Assembly: GCF_002001175.1 (NCBI RefSeq)
Contig: NZ_MUNT01000001.1
Coordinates: 868,001 to 932,000 of the forward strand
Length of the DNA stretch: 64,000 nucleotides
Reading direction: 5' to 3'
Origin: Rhodanobacter sp. C03
Lineage (GTDB): Bacteria; Pseudomonadota; Gammaproteobacteria; Xanthomonadales; Rhodanobacteraceae
The notes below the pieces were generated by a model. The model had not been told where the DNA came from. It did not search any database and saw only the letters and a list, made by a program, of their open reading frames with translations. The first letter of the stretch is position 1. Each line of letters starts with the position of its first letter. The translations under genes and the position numbers were made by a program. Shown here piece after piece: positions 8,416-18,200 of this stretch.

Positions 8416-9756
8416 GTGAGCAAGATGATTCAACCGCGGCTGACCCAGCTGTTCCGTTTCGTGCGCTGCAGCTACGCCGATGGCGTGGCTGAGCTGGTGT
8501 ACGCGTTTGACGACGGCGAGGAATTGATCGAGCGGATTCGTTTCCCGCATGCGCCTGCGATTCCGGCCGCGCGTGCTGCGGCGTTCGACGCCGCGCTGAA
8601 GCTGCTGCATCTGATCGCCGGCGTCAGCTATTACAAGGCCGGCGTGCCGCCGAAGATCGAGGTGGCCAGTGGCCCACTCGACGACGCCACCGCCGAGCTG
8701 CTCGATCAGCTGTATCTGCACGGCTTGGCCGAGTTCGCCTATCGCAATGGGCTGGATCTGCGTGGGCGTATCGCGTTCCCTCGTGGCGGTGTCGCGCCGA
8801 CCGTGGGCACATTGAGTCTGCCCAAACGCACGCTGGTGCCGATCGGCGGCGGCAAGGATTCGCTGGTTGCGGTGGAGGCGATCAAATCGATCGGCGGCGA
8901 GGCGACCGCCGTATGGGTTGGCAATTCCGCGTTAATCGCCGCCTGCGCCGAACGCACCGGACTGCCCACGCTGAACATCCAGCGCGAGCTGGCGCCGGGC
9001 TTGTTCGAGTTGAACCGGCTCGGCGCGTGGAACGGGCATATCCCGGTGACCGCGGTGAATTCGGCGATCCTCGCCGTCGCCGCGATCCTGTACGGCTACG
9101 ACTCGATCGCGTTCGCCAACGAGCGTTCCGCTTCGGCGGCCACGCTGGAATACGAAGGCCAGCAGGTGAACCATCAGTGGAGCAAGGGCTACGCGTTCGA
9201 ACAGTTGCTCGGCAACTGGCTGCACACGCACGTGGCCAGTGACCTCGATTACTGCTCGCTGCTGCGGCCGTATTCGGAACTGGCGATCACTCGTGCGTTC
9301 GCGAAGCTCACGCCGTACTTCGACGCGTTCTCCAGCTGTAACCGCAACTTCAAGCTGCTCGGTCCCAAGCCGGCTGACCGCTGGTGCGGACAGTGCCCGA
9401 AGTGTCATTTCGTGTTTCTCGCGCTGGCACCGTTCCTGCCCAAGCCGCGGCTGCTGTCAATCTTCGGGCGCAACTTGCTGGACGACGAGAACCAGGCCGC
9501 CGGCTTCGACGCGCTGCTGGAATACCAGGACCACAAGCCGTTCGAATGCGTGGGCGAGGGCGCCGAGGCGCGCGCCGCGATGTACGCGCTGAGCCAGCGG
9601 CCGGAGTGGCAGGAGGATGCGCTGATCGAGCGCTTCCGCAGTGAGATCCTGCCGCAGCTGGATGCATCGCAGCTGGCGCTGGAACCGTGGCTTGAGCCGT
9701 CGGCCGAGCAACGCGTGTCGGCCCGATTGCAAGCGGCGCTGGCGGCGATCGGCTGA
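8416..9756 (+). CDS. murL: UDP-N-acetyl-alpha-D-muramoyl-L-alanyl-L-glutamate epimerase
   Basis: Epimerises the terminal L-glutamate of UDP-MurNAc-L-Ala-L-Glu to D-glutamate, replacing free-glutamate racemisation (MurI) in the pathway described for Xanthomonas. The ~446-aa protein shows an ATP-pyrophosphatase-like motif, PIGGGKDSLVAVEAI, and a cysteine cluster WCGQCPKCHFVF near the middle-to-end, both expected for the family, which needs ATP and Mg. GTG 8416 was chosen for its distance from GGAG (8403-8406); TTG 8413 and ATG 8425 are alternatives. The stop overlaps the ATG of murD2 by one base (TGATG), indicating translational coupling. Identification rests on this pairing and on the motifs. 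Confidence 0.9.
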   Translation: MSKMIQPRLTQLFRFVRCSYADGVAELVYAFDDGEELIERIRFPHAPAIPAARAAAFDAALKLLHLIAGVSYYKAGVPPKIEVASGPLDDATAELLDQLYLHGLAEFAYRNGLDLRGRIAFPRGGVAPTVGTLSLPKRTLVPIGGGKDSLVAVEAIKSIGGEATAVWVGNSALIAACAERTGLPTLNIQRELAPGLFELNRLGAWNGHIPVTAVNSAILAVAAILYGYDSIAFANERSASAATLEYEGQQVNHQWSKGYAFEQLLGNWLHTHVASDLDYCSLLRPYSELAITRAFAKLTPYFDAFSSCNRNFKLLGPKPADRWCGQCPKCHFVFLALAPFLPKPRLLSIFGRNLLDDENQAAGFDALLEYQDHKPFECVGEGAEARAAMYALSQRPEWQEDALIERFRSEILPQLDASQLALEPWLEPSAEQRVSARLQAALAAIG

Positions 9757-11129
9757 TGCGCATCGCCGATCTGGCCGGCCGACGCGTCGCGATCTGGGGC
9801 TTCGGTCGCGAAGGGCACGCGGTCATCGAGGCGTTGCGCACGCATCTGCCGGAACAGGTACTGACACTGTTCTGCGGGCCGGCTGAAGTCGGACCCGCGC
9901 ATGCATTTGATTCGGCCCTGGAGATCATCGCCGGTGAACCGGATGCCACCACGCTGAGCCGATTCGATGTGGTGGTGAAGTCGCCCGGCATCTCGGCCTA
10001 CAAGCCAGCCCTGCTCGCCGCGCGGGCGCAGGGTACGCATTTCACTTCCGGTACCGCCTTGTGGTTCGGCGAGAACAGCATCGATCAAGGCCGGGCTGCA
10101 CGTGTGATCGCCGTCACCGGCACCAAGGGCAAGAGCACCACCAGCGCGCTGATCGCGCACCTGTCGCGCTCGCTCGGCGTGCGCACGGCCCTGGCCGGCA
10201 ACATCGGCCTGCCGTTGCTGGGGCTGCTCGGCCAGCCGGCCGATCTGTGGGTGATCGAGCTGTCCAGCTTCCAGACCGGCGAGGCGGGGCCACTGGAACT
10301 TGGCGTGGTCACCAGTCTGTATGAGGAACATCTGGACTGGCATGGCTCGCGCGAGCGTTATGTTGCGGACAAGCTGCGCCTGGCTGACGTCTCGCAACAG
10401 CTGCTGGTCAATGCGCTGCAACCCGCGCTGCTCGAACGCACGCAGGACCATCCACACCGCGTGCAGTTCGGTCAGACGACCGGCTGGCACGTCGCCGACG
10501 GTTTCATCCGCCGCGGCGCACAGGACGTCTTTCCAATCGACCAGCTCGCCGCGCCGGGCCTGCACAATGCACTCAACGCCTGCGCCGCGCTGGCGGCGCT
10601 GGCTGCGGTCGGCATGGATGCCTTGGCTGCCGCACCGGCACTGGCGCATTTCCGGCCATTGCCGCATCGCCTGCAGTCATTGGGCGACCACGATGGCTGG
10701 CACTGGATCAACGACTCGATCAGTACCACCCCGCTGGCGACCCTGGCAGCACTGGAAAGCCTGCACGGTCGCGCGGTGAGCGTGCTGGTCGGTGGGCATG
10801 ACCGCGGGCTGGACTGGACGCCGTTCGTCGAGGCAATGCGTGGCACACCACCGAACGCGATCATCTGCATGGGTAATAACGGCGCGCGTATCGAAGCGGC
10901 ATTGCGTGCGGTCGAAGTGCGTTGCCCCATCGTGCGCGTCGACAATCTCGCCAGCGCAGTGGCCGAGGCGAAAGCGCGTACCCCGAACGATGGCGTGATC
11001 CTGCTATCACCGGGTGCACCCAGCTTCGACCAGTTCAAGGATTACGCCGAACGCGGTCGGTGTTTTACCGCGCTGGGCGGCTTCGACGCCGCCGCCATCA
11101 GCGGGATCGATGGACTCGGTATTGGCTGA
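9756..11129 (+). CDS. murD2: UDP-N-acetylmuramoyl-L-alanine--L-glutamate ligase
   Basis: Mur-ligase of 457 aa that adds L-glutamate (rather than D-glutamate, as in MurD) to UDP-MurNAc-L-Ala in the cytoplasm; MurL then inverts the residue. The N-terminal Rossmann region starts VAIWGFGREGHAV, the ATP-binding loop is VTGTKGKSTTSALIA (about residues 117-131), the central domain has ELSSFQTGE and EEHLDWHGS, and the C-terminal ligase domain has HRLQSLG, NDSISTTPLATLAAL and LLSPGAPSFDQF. It is coupled to murL by a one-base overlap. A clear bidirectional terminator follows 17 bases later, closing the lysAC-murL-murD2 unit. MurD is the alternative call from domains alone; the adjacent murL decides it. 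Confidence 0.9.
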   Translation: MRIADLAGRRVAIWGFGREGHAVIEALRTHLPEQVLTLFCGPAEVGPAHAFDSALEIIAGEPDATTLSRFDVVVKSPGISAYKPALLAARAQGTHFTSGTALWFGENSIDQGRAARVIAVTGTKGKSTTSALIAHLSRSLGVRTALAGNIGLPLLGLLGQPADLWVIELSSFQTGEAGPLELGVVTSLYEEHLDWHGSRERYVADKLRLADVSQQLLVNALQPALLERTQDHPHRVQFGQTTGWHVADGFIRRGAQDVFPIDQLAAPGLHNALNACAALAALAAVGMDALAAAPALAHFRPLPHRLQSLGDHDGWHWINDSISTTPLATLAALESLHGRAVSVLVGGHDRGLDWTPFVEAMRGTPPNAIICMGNNGARIEAALRAVEVRCPIVRVDNLASAVAEAKARTPNDGVILLSPGAPSFDQFKDYAERGRCFTALGGFDAAAISGIDGLGIG

Positions 11130-11141
11130 TATGCCGTGACG

Positions 11142-11177
11142 AAAAGGGCCGTGATCCACTGGAATCACGGCCTTTTT
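11142..11177. terminator. Bidirectional rho-independent terminator
   Basis: Nine-bp stem GGCCGTGAT (11147-11155) / ATCACGGCC (11164-11172) flanked by AAAA (11142-11145) on the left and TTTTT on the right, so it can end both murD2 (plus) and the convergent M13 peptidase gene (minus). Confidence 0.92.
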
Positions 11178-11198
11178 GTTTCTGCGTACTGACGAGTC

Positions 11199-13271
11199 TT
11201 ACCAGATCTTCACCCGATCCTTCGGATCGAGGTACAGCTTCTCGCCGGGCTTCACCTCGAACGCGGGATACCAGGCGTCGAGGTTTCGCACGGTCTGGGC
11301 ACGGAAGTCGGCGGGGGCGTGCACGTCGGTGGCGAGGCGCTGGCGCTGGGCGTCATCGCGGATCTTCGAGCGCCAGGCCTGGCCGAAGGCGAGGAAGAAG
11401 CGCTGGTCGCCGCTGAGGCCGCCGATCACGGGTGCCGGCTTGCCGTCCAGCGACTTGTGATAGGCGAGCCACGCAATTGTCAGGCCGGACACATCGGCGA
11501 TGTTCTCGCCCAAGGTCTGCTCACCGTTGACGTGCAGGCCGGGTAGCGCCTGGTACTGGTTGAACTGATGTACCAGTTGCTGGCCGGCGGCCTTGAAGTG
11601 GTCCAGGTCGGCCGGGGTCCACCAGTTCTCAAGCTTGCCCTGTGCATCGAACTCGGCGCCGGTGTTGTCGAAACTGTGGCTGATCTCGTGGCCGATGATG
11701 GCGCCGATCGCACCGTAGTTGGCGGCTGCGTCAGCCTTCGGATCGAAGAACGGCGGTTGCAGGATTGCGGCGGGGAAGTTCAGTGCATTCTGCAGCGGCA
11801 GGTTCACCGCATTGACGGTCTGCGGTGTCATCCACCACTCGCCGCGGTCGACCGGCTGGCTCAGCTTGGCCAGCTGGTGCGCATACTCGAAGTGCTCGGC
11901 GCGCAGATGGTTGCCGAGCGGATCGTCCGCGCTGATCTCCAACGTGGCGTAGTCGCGCCAGGTTTCCGGGTAGCCGACGCCGACGCGCAACGTGACCAGC
12001 TTGGCCTTCGCTTTCTCGCGAGTGGCCGGCGTCATCCAGCTCAAGGTATCGATGCGGTCGTTGAAGGCGGCGATCAGGTTCTTCACCAGCTGCTGCACCG
12101 CGGCCTTGGACGAAGCCGGGAAGTAGTGCTTCACGTAGAGCTGACCCACGGCGTCGCCGAGCTCGACATTGGTGGCGCCCACGGCACGTTTCCAGCGCGG
12201 CTGCTGCGCCGGTGTGCCTTGCAGGGTGCGACCGTAGAAATCGAAGCTGAGGTCGGCATACGCCTGCGGCAGCAGGGCGGCGTTGTGGTCGAGTGTGTGG
12301 AAGAGGAGCAGGTCCTTCCATGCATGCAGCGGCTCACTGGCCGTCAATGCGGACAGGCCGGTGATAGCGGTCGGCTGCCAGGCGTCGATCTGCGGTTGGT
12401 CGTCCAGACCGGCAGCCTTGAAGTAGGTCGCCCAGTCCAGACCCGGTGCTTTCTGCGCGAAGTCAGCCAAGCGCCACAGGTTGTTCGCCTTGTGCACGTC
12501 CTGGCTGTCGATCAGGCTTTCCTGCGCGGTGGCGATCTTCGTTTCCAGCTCGAGCACTGTCTTCGCTTTCGCCTCGGCATCGGCGATGCCGGCCTGCTTC
12601 AGCAACGCGGTGACATAGCTTTGATATTTCGTGCGGAACGCCGCCATGTGCGGGTCGTTCGACAGGTAGTAGTCGCGGCTGGGCATGCCCAGGCCGCCCT
12701 GCAGCAGGTAGGCGATGTTGCGCGAGGGATCTTCCAGCCCCTGCGCCACGAACAAGCCGAACAGGTTCTCGGTATGGAAGTTGGTGGCGTTGACCGGATC
12801 GACGTCGGCGCGCAGGCGACTGCCCAGCACGCGGGCCAGATCCTGGCGCGAGGCGATCGCGTCGATCTGCGTCAGTTCCGGTTTGAGAGGGGTCAGACCA
12901 TGCTGCTCGATCGCAGTCGTGTCCATCCAGGCGGCGTAGTAGTCGGCGATCTTGCGCGCACTGCTGCCGGCGGCGGGATGGTTGCTGCCGGCGTTGCGGA
13001 TCAGCTCGGCGGTATCCTTCTCGGCCTGCTCGAACACCTTGAGGAAGGTGCCGGTACTGGAGCGGTCGGCCGGGATCTGCGCCGTTTTCAGCCAGTCGCC
13101 GTTGGCATAGCGAAAGAAGTCGTCGCCCGGCTTCACGCCGTGGTCGATGCCGGCCAGGTCGATGCCGGTGGCAGAACTCCCGCCCGGTGGCGACATCGAC
13201 ATGGGCGTGGCGGCCCATGCACTGGCGCCGCACAGCACGGCGGTGGTCAGGATCCAACGTAGCTGGCGCAT
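11199..13271 (-). CDS. M13-family zinc metallopeptidase (neprilysin/PepO-like), secreted
   Basis: A 690-aa endopeptidase of the neprilysin family that cleaves oligopeptides, predicted to act outside the cytoplasm. A signal peptide (MRQLRWILTTAVLCGASAWA) is followed by the M13 N-terminal signature GDDFFRYANGDWLK. The zinc site is complete: HEISH at 528-532 (IIGHEISHSFDNTGAEFD) and the third ligand in ENIADVSG. The C-terminus ends DRVKIW, the usual conserved tryptophan. The substrate-binding NAY(F)Y motif of the family is NAVN here (VNAVNLPLQNALNFPAAILQ), which may change specificity. It is monocistronic on the minus strand, facing murD2 across a shared terminator. Confidence 0.93.
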   Translation of the reverse strand: MRQLRWILTTAVLCGASAWAATPMSMSPPGGSSATGIDLAGIDHGVKPGDDFFRYANGDWLKTAQIPADRSSTGTFLKVFEQAEKDTAELIRNAGSNHPAAGSSARKIADYYAAWMDTTAIEQHGLTPLKPELTQIDAIASRQDLARVLGSRLRADVDPVNATNFHTENLFGLFVAQGLEDPSRNIAYLLQGGLGMPSRDYYLSNDPHMAAFRTKYQSYVTALLKQAGIADAEAKAKTVLELETKIATAQESLIDSQDVHKANNLWRLADFAQKAPGLDWATYFKAAGLDDQPQIDAWQPTAITGLSALTASEPLHAWKDLLLFHTLDHNAALLPQAYADLSFDFYGRTLQGTPAQQPRWKRAVGATNVELGDAVGQLYVKHYFPASSKAAVQQLVKNLIAAFNDRIDTLSWMTPATREKAKAKLVTLRVGVGYPETWRDYATLEISADDPLGNHLRAEHFEYAHQLAKLSQPVDRGEWWMTPQTVNAVNLPLQNALNFPAAILQPPFFDPKADAAANYGAIGAIIGHEISHSFDNTGAEFDAQGKLENWWTPADLDHFKAAGQQLVHQFNQYQALPGLHVNGEQTLGENIADVSGLTIAWLAYHKSLDGKPAPVIGGLSGDQRFFLAFGQAWRSKIRDDAQRQRLATDVHAPADFRAQTVRNLDAWYPAFEVKPGEKLYLDPKDRVKIW

Positions 13272-13418
13272 GGCATCTATCCCGGCAGGAATCAGACGCC
13301 CACGATAGTCCGCTGCCCCAGGTTTGTGCGCATGACTTATGGGCTAGCGAACGGCGTCGCTCGGCCCGTGAAGCCAGGTGAGGGCATCCGTACCCATCGA
13401 CATTCAAGATCGGCACGC

Positions 13419-13456
13419 AAGATCGGCACGGCCCTGCTGCGCCGTGCCCGATTCTT
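13419..13456 (-). terminator. Hairpin downstream of the DUF3300 gene, possible terminator
   Basis: AAGATCGGCACGGC (13419-13432) pairs with GCCGTGCCCGATTCTT (13441-13456) with one bulge. AAGATCGGCACG is also directly repeated just left, at 13406-13417. No long T-run follows on either strand, so termination is plausible but not certain. Confidence 0.5.
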
Positions 13457-13500
13457 GCGCGCGCACCGTCCGCGGGTGACGCGCGCGCCATGGCGTTCCC

Positions 13501-15189
13501 TCAGGAATGCTCGTTCTTGTCGTCCTTCTTGTCGTGCTTGTCGGTATTCGGATGCGCTGGAGGTGCTGGTGGATGCTCGACATGAGGGCGTTGCGCCGGA
13601 GCCGCAGGTTGACGAGGTGGCGGAGCCTGCCGGGGTGGCGAAGCTTCACGGAGTGGCGGAGCCTGATGAGGTGGCGGAGCTTCATGAGGCGTTGGTGCGG
13701 GGCGAGGTGCGAAGTGAGGGGCTTCTGCAGGCCGTGCCATCGGGGTGGCGTGTTGTTGCGGCATCGGCCTGACAGTTTCGCGCTGCTGCGGCTGTGCCAC
13801 CGGCATCGGTCGCGCGGCGCGGTTCGGTTCGGTCACCGCTACATGCACTGGTTCAGTGTGCGGCGGCATGACGGGATGCGGGGCTGTGGTATTCGTTCGT
13901 TCCAGATTGTTTGGCTCATGCGCCGGCAGTCGGGCTTGCTGCGTCCTGACCGTCTCCTGCTGCGGCACCTTGCCGAAATGCGGCATCGACATGGCTCCGT
14001 GCGGTGTCGCTGCCGGAACGGCATTCACTGCCGGGCGCGACGGGTTGTTGACCATTCGATTGCCCACGTCGCGGTTCTGCACGACCTGGTTGCGGCTGTT
14101 GTCGACGTTGTTGATCGTGGTGCGGCTGTTGTTGATGTTGTTGGTGGTGTAGCGATTGACCACGGTGGTGGAGCGCGACACATAGGTCGTGTTGTTGTGG
14201 ATGACCGCGGGTCGCTGTTGAGCTCCGCCTTGGCCACGACCACCCCAGTTCATGCCCCAGCTGTGCCAGCCGCCGCCCGATGGTTGTGGCGGATTGTTGT
14301 AGCCGCCGCCGTCATGGTGATGGTTGTCCAGCAAGCTGCCGATCAGGATGCCCGCACCAAAGGTGATGGCGCCCGCGGTGACGATTTCGCCCGTGCTGTA
14401 ACGTCGCGGCTCTTCGTAGCTATAGCTGGGATAGGCCGGTACGTCGCCACCATAGACGGTTTGCGGGTCGTAGCTGGGGACATATACCGTGTCCTGCTGC
14501 GCCGGCATGATTTCGATGGTCTGTGGCGGGGCTTCCACCACCGAGGGGCCGTCATAGTAGGCGCCGCCCTGATCATCGTCGGCATACTCGGTAGCTGCGG
14601 GAGTGGTCACAGGCTGAGTCTGCACGACCTGCTGTGCATTGCTGCGCAGATTGCCTTTTTGCGCCGCACGCTGGCGCATCACCTGGATGGCATTCATCAC
14701 GTCGGCCGGATCGTTGACGTAGGCCTCACCCAGGGCGCTGGTCCACTGGGGGTTCCTGGCCATCTGATCGAGCACGGAAGGGAAGGTCGTCAATGCCTTC
14801 ACGCTGGCATCCCACGGTTGCGGGTTGACCTGCGCCTGCAATGCGTCGCCTTTCAAGCCTGGGTTTTGGCTCAGCAGATTGTCCGCGGCGGTGATCTGCT
14901 CCGGATACGTCGATCCAGCCAGCACCTGGGCGACCAGGTTGTCCGGGAACAGAGCGATCGGCGCCACCAGCTGGTAGAGCTGGTCGGCGGAAGGTGGCGT
15001 GTACGGCGTGGCCTGCGTTGCGGCGGAGGTCTGTGCTGGAGCCGGTGCCGTCGATGACGCAGCGGCTGCCGTGGCCGCACTGGCGGGGTTCTGTGCCGGT
15101 GCCGGCGCTTGATTGCAGCCGGCCATGGTGACGAAACCTGCACAGAGCAGGGCATGCATCGCATTTCGTGCAAGGGGCTTGCGGATCAC
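13501..15189 (-). CDS. DUF3300 lipoprotein with proline-rich tail
   Basis: Predicted lipoprotein of 562 aa: a basic-hydrophobic leader ends in the lipobox TMAGC (Cys 25), followed by an Ala/Pro/Thr linker. Residues ~60-300 match DUF3300 (SADQLYQLVAPIALFPDNLV, VLAGSTYPEQITAAD, PQPWDASVKALTTFP, QQDTVYVPSYDPQTVYG). A small Gly-rich hydrophobic patch (GAITFGAGILIGSLLD) may anchor or pack. The rest is low complexity: Asn/Thr/Arg repeats around TTINNVDNSRNQVVQN, then a Pro/His-rich tail ending in a charged KHDKKDDKNEHS. The molecular function of DUF3300 is unknown. It is spaced 78 bases from tamB upstream. Confidence 0.85.
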   Translation of the reverse strand: MIRKPLARNAMHALLCAGFVTMAGCNQAPAPAQNPASAATAAAASSTAPAPAQTSAATQATPYTPPSADQLYQLVAPIALFPDNLVAQVLAGSTYPEQITAADNLLSQNPGLKGDALQAQVNPQPWDASVKALTTFPSVLDQMARNPQWTSALGEAYVNDPADVMNAIQVMRQRAAQKGNLRSNAQQVVQTQPVTTPAATEYADDDQGGAYYDGPSVVEAPPQTIEIMPAQQDTVYVPSYDPQTVYGGDVPAYPSYSYEEPRRYSTGEIVTAGAITFGAGILIGSLLDNHHHDGGGYNNPPQPSGGGWHSWGMNWGGRGQGGAQQRPAVIHNNTTYVSRSTTVVNRYTTNNINNSRTTINNVDNSRNQVVQNRDVGNRMVNNPSRPAVNAVPAATPHGAMSMPHFGKVPQQETVRTQQARLPAHEPNNLERTNTTAPHPVMPPHTEPVHVAVTEPNRAARPMPVAQPQQRETVRPMPQQHATPMARPAEAPHFAPRPAPTPHEAPPPHQAPPLREASPPRQAPPPRQPAAPAQRPHVEHPPAPPAHPNTDKHDKKDDKNEHS

Positions 15190-15267
15190 GAGACAACCTC
15201 CGGGGAAGGGGACGTGCGAGGTTGAATCGATTATCAGGGCGACGTTTGAACGGCCGCTGTCGCGGTG

Positions 15268-18200
15268 TTACTTCTCGAGGCGGTAGTTCAGGCTGGCGCG
15301 GCTGAAGTCGGTGGCATTCTGCGCCTCGAGGTTCCAGCGATGGCTGAGGCGATAGCGCAGGGTGATGACTTCGCCGGGTTCGAACAGGCCGACGCCGTAA
15401 CTGAGGTACAACCGCGGCGACAGGTACTTGCCCACGGTGAACGCAGAGCTGCCGCCGAGTGCCGCGTTGCTGGATACGCCGATGTCGTCCACGCCGATCT
15501 TCGAACCGACGCTCTTGGCGAGCAGGTCGCCGGCGGCCGAGCCCAGTGCCTGAGCGGCGGCACCGACCATGTCGCCTTCGCCACCCTTCACCTGCGACAA
15601 CGGCTTGCCGGTGACCAGGTAGGACAGTGCGTCGGACTGCTCCATTACCGGATTGGAGAACACGGTGAGGATCGGCCGCTGTGCCGTGCCGGAGACCAGC
15701 AGGCCAACTTCCTGGCCTTCGTCGATGGTGGCGTTCGGGTTGAGTGTGCGCATGGCGCGGATGTTCAGGCCCGGGTTGTCGATCGGCGTGCTGGCGAACA
15801 GCAGCTGGCCGCGCTGGATCTGCAGGCTCTGGCCGTAGGCACGGTAAGTGCCGCTCACGGCTATCTGGCCCTGGCCGGTGGTGGCGCGGCCGGGACGCTC
15901 GATGACGGTGAGCACGCCGCTGAGTCGTCCATCCAGGCCCATGCCGACCAGATGGGTCTTGCTGCCGAGGTCCACCTTGACCTGCGCACTGATTGGCAGC
16001 CGGCCACTGGCCTGTTCGCGTTGCTTCTCGTCGATCACCACCACGTCGGGCGACGCCTTGGTGGCGCCGGCGCCGGGCAGCTTGTCCACATTCACGTCGG
16101 CACTGTCGAGCTTGACGTTGCCGCCAATGGCGATGCCGTTGGCATCCTGCTGCACGGTCAGATCGGGCGAGACCACCACCTTGGCGGCGGGGATGTCGGC
16201 GGCAGTGAACTGGCTGCCCTTGAGCGTGATCGTGGTCCGTGCGTTCGCACCAAGACCGGCAATGCCATTGATTGAGACGCTTCCTTTGCCGGACTGCACG
16301 TTGCCGTCGATACGGAACTGCTGTGCATCCGTGGTGCTGACCAGCAGCCGGCCCTGGCTGAGCTTGAGACCGGCTGCGGGTATCTCGGTGGCGAAATCGG
16401 CGGCTGTGGCCTGGCCGCTGATCGCTGGCTGCTGCAGCGTGCCGGCGAAGTGGAATGCGCCGTCGAGGCGGCCTTTCACGTTCGCCATGTCGTTGCTCAG
16501 CAATTCGAGGAAGGCGAGGTTGTTCAGGCGCAGGTTGAGTTGGCCGCCCAGCGATTGCTGTGCGCCGCTGATCGTGATCTGGCCATCCAAACGGCCACCC
16601 TGATCGAGACCACTGCGCAGGTTGATGCGCTGGCTGGCGGGCGTGAGCTCGGCATCCACGCTCAGCTGGTCGTAGCTCAGCAAGGGCGCGTCGGGGCGGT
16701 CGGTATAGGTGATGCTGCCCCGGGTGGAGTTGAGCGAGGCGGTGCCGCTGAACGCGCCAGCTGCGTTGCAATGGAGTTTTCCGGCACCGTCGAGCACGCC
16801 ATCGGCACGGACCGGCAGGCCGGCTTCGCCGGTGGCGTTCAGCAGCAGGGCCAGTGGCAGGGCGCGCAACCGGTAGCTGGCGTCGAGCTTGCCGCTCTTG
16901 TCCTGTTTCGCGGCAATGCACAGCAACGGGTCGCCGGCACTCAGGCACAGCTCGGACAGATTCATCGCGCCATCGCGGTAACCCAGCTGCGCGGGTTGCT
17001 GCAGCCGCCAGCCCGGCATGCCCTGCGGTTCGAGGTTGAGCGTCGCCAGCGTCCCGTTCCAGGTGTCGCCCTTGCGTGCGCCGTGCAGGGCCAGCGCGCC
17101 GGAGAGCTGGCTGCCGCGGGCGTCGAGGCTCAGCCGATGGTCGCCTTCACTGCCTTCGGCGAGCAGGTTGAGGTACTGGAAGGTCAGTCCTTGCAGATGC
17201 ACACCGGTCGTCTGCAGGTCCAGCTTGCCAGCCGGATGACTGATGTCGGGGATACCGGCAATCAGGTGCAGCGCGTCGGCCCGCTGCTGCTGCCAGCTCA
17301 CCGACTGACCCCGCAGCTGGCCGTTGATGCTGAGTTTCGGAAGGCGTCCGCCGATGTTGAAATGGCCGTCCAGACGGCCGCCGGCATTCGGAAGCCAGTC
17401 GCCCAGCGAGGCGATCGCCAGCTGCAGGTCCACGTTGTTGCTGGAGCCAGACCGTGCTTCCAGCTGCACCGTGCTGCCGCCTGAGCTCAGCTGAAGCTGG
17501 CCATCGACCACCTCGTTCGGCGACAGGTGCAGTTTGCCGCGGGCGCTGACGGTGCGATCGCGCAGCTTGCCGCCGAGCTTGCGGATTTCCAGCACGGCGT
17601 CGGGGCCAGCCCTGGGCAGGCTGCCGCTGCTGGCGAGATCGGCATCAAGCGCGCCGTTCCAGCCGGCGAACAGCTGGCTCGGATCGAATCGGTTGGCAGT
17701 GATGTTGGCCTGCCACGCCAGCACCGGTTGCAGGGTCAGCAAACCATTCGCCAGCAGCTGGCCCTGCGGCTGTTTCAGCGTCAGGGTATGCATGGTGATC
17801 TGTTGTGGCGTGCCATCTAGATCGAGTGTCAGCGCGGCAAGCTTGCCGGGCGGACCGATCGCGACATCGCCTGCGGCGTGGTATTTCGCGGTGCTGCCGC
17901 TGGCCTTCAGTTCGCCATGGCTGGCCAGCACCTGGCCGGCCAGTTCGGCTGGCAGCAGCAGGTCGCTCCAGCGGATGTCCAGGTCGGCGCTGAGTGGCTT
18001 GGCGTCGAGCTGCACGCTGCCGCTGGCCGCGATGCTGCCCTTGATCTGCGGCGAGCCGAGCGTGAGTTGCTGCAGGGTCAGTGTGTTGAAGTCATGGCTG
18101 ACAGACGCGCGCAGCGGCTGCAACAGCAGCTGGTAGTCGTTGAGGTCAAGCTTGCCTTCGAGCGTGCCGCCGTAGCGATCGCCGTGGCCCTGCACGGCAA

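Noticed and set aside
14726-16948. 740-codon minus-strand frame overlapping tamB and DUF3300
   Set aside because: Arg/Gln-rich, out of frame with two well-supported genes on the same strand.
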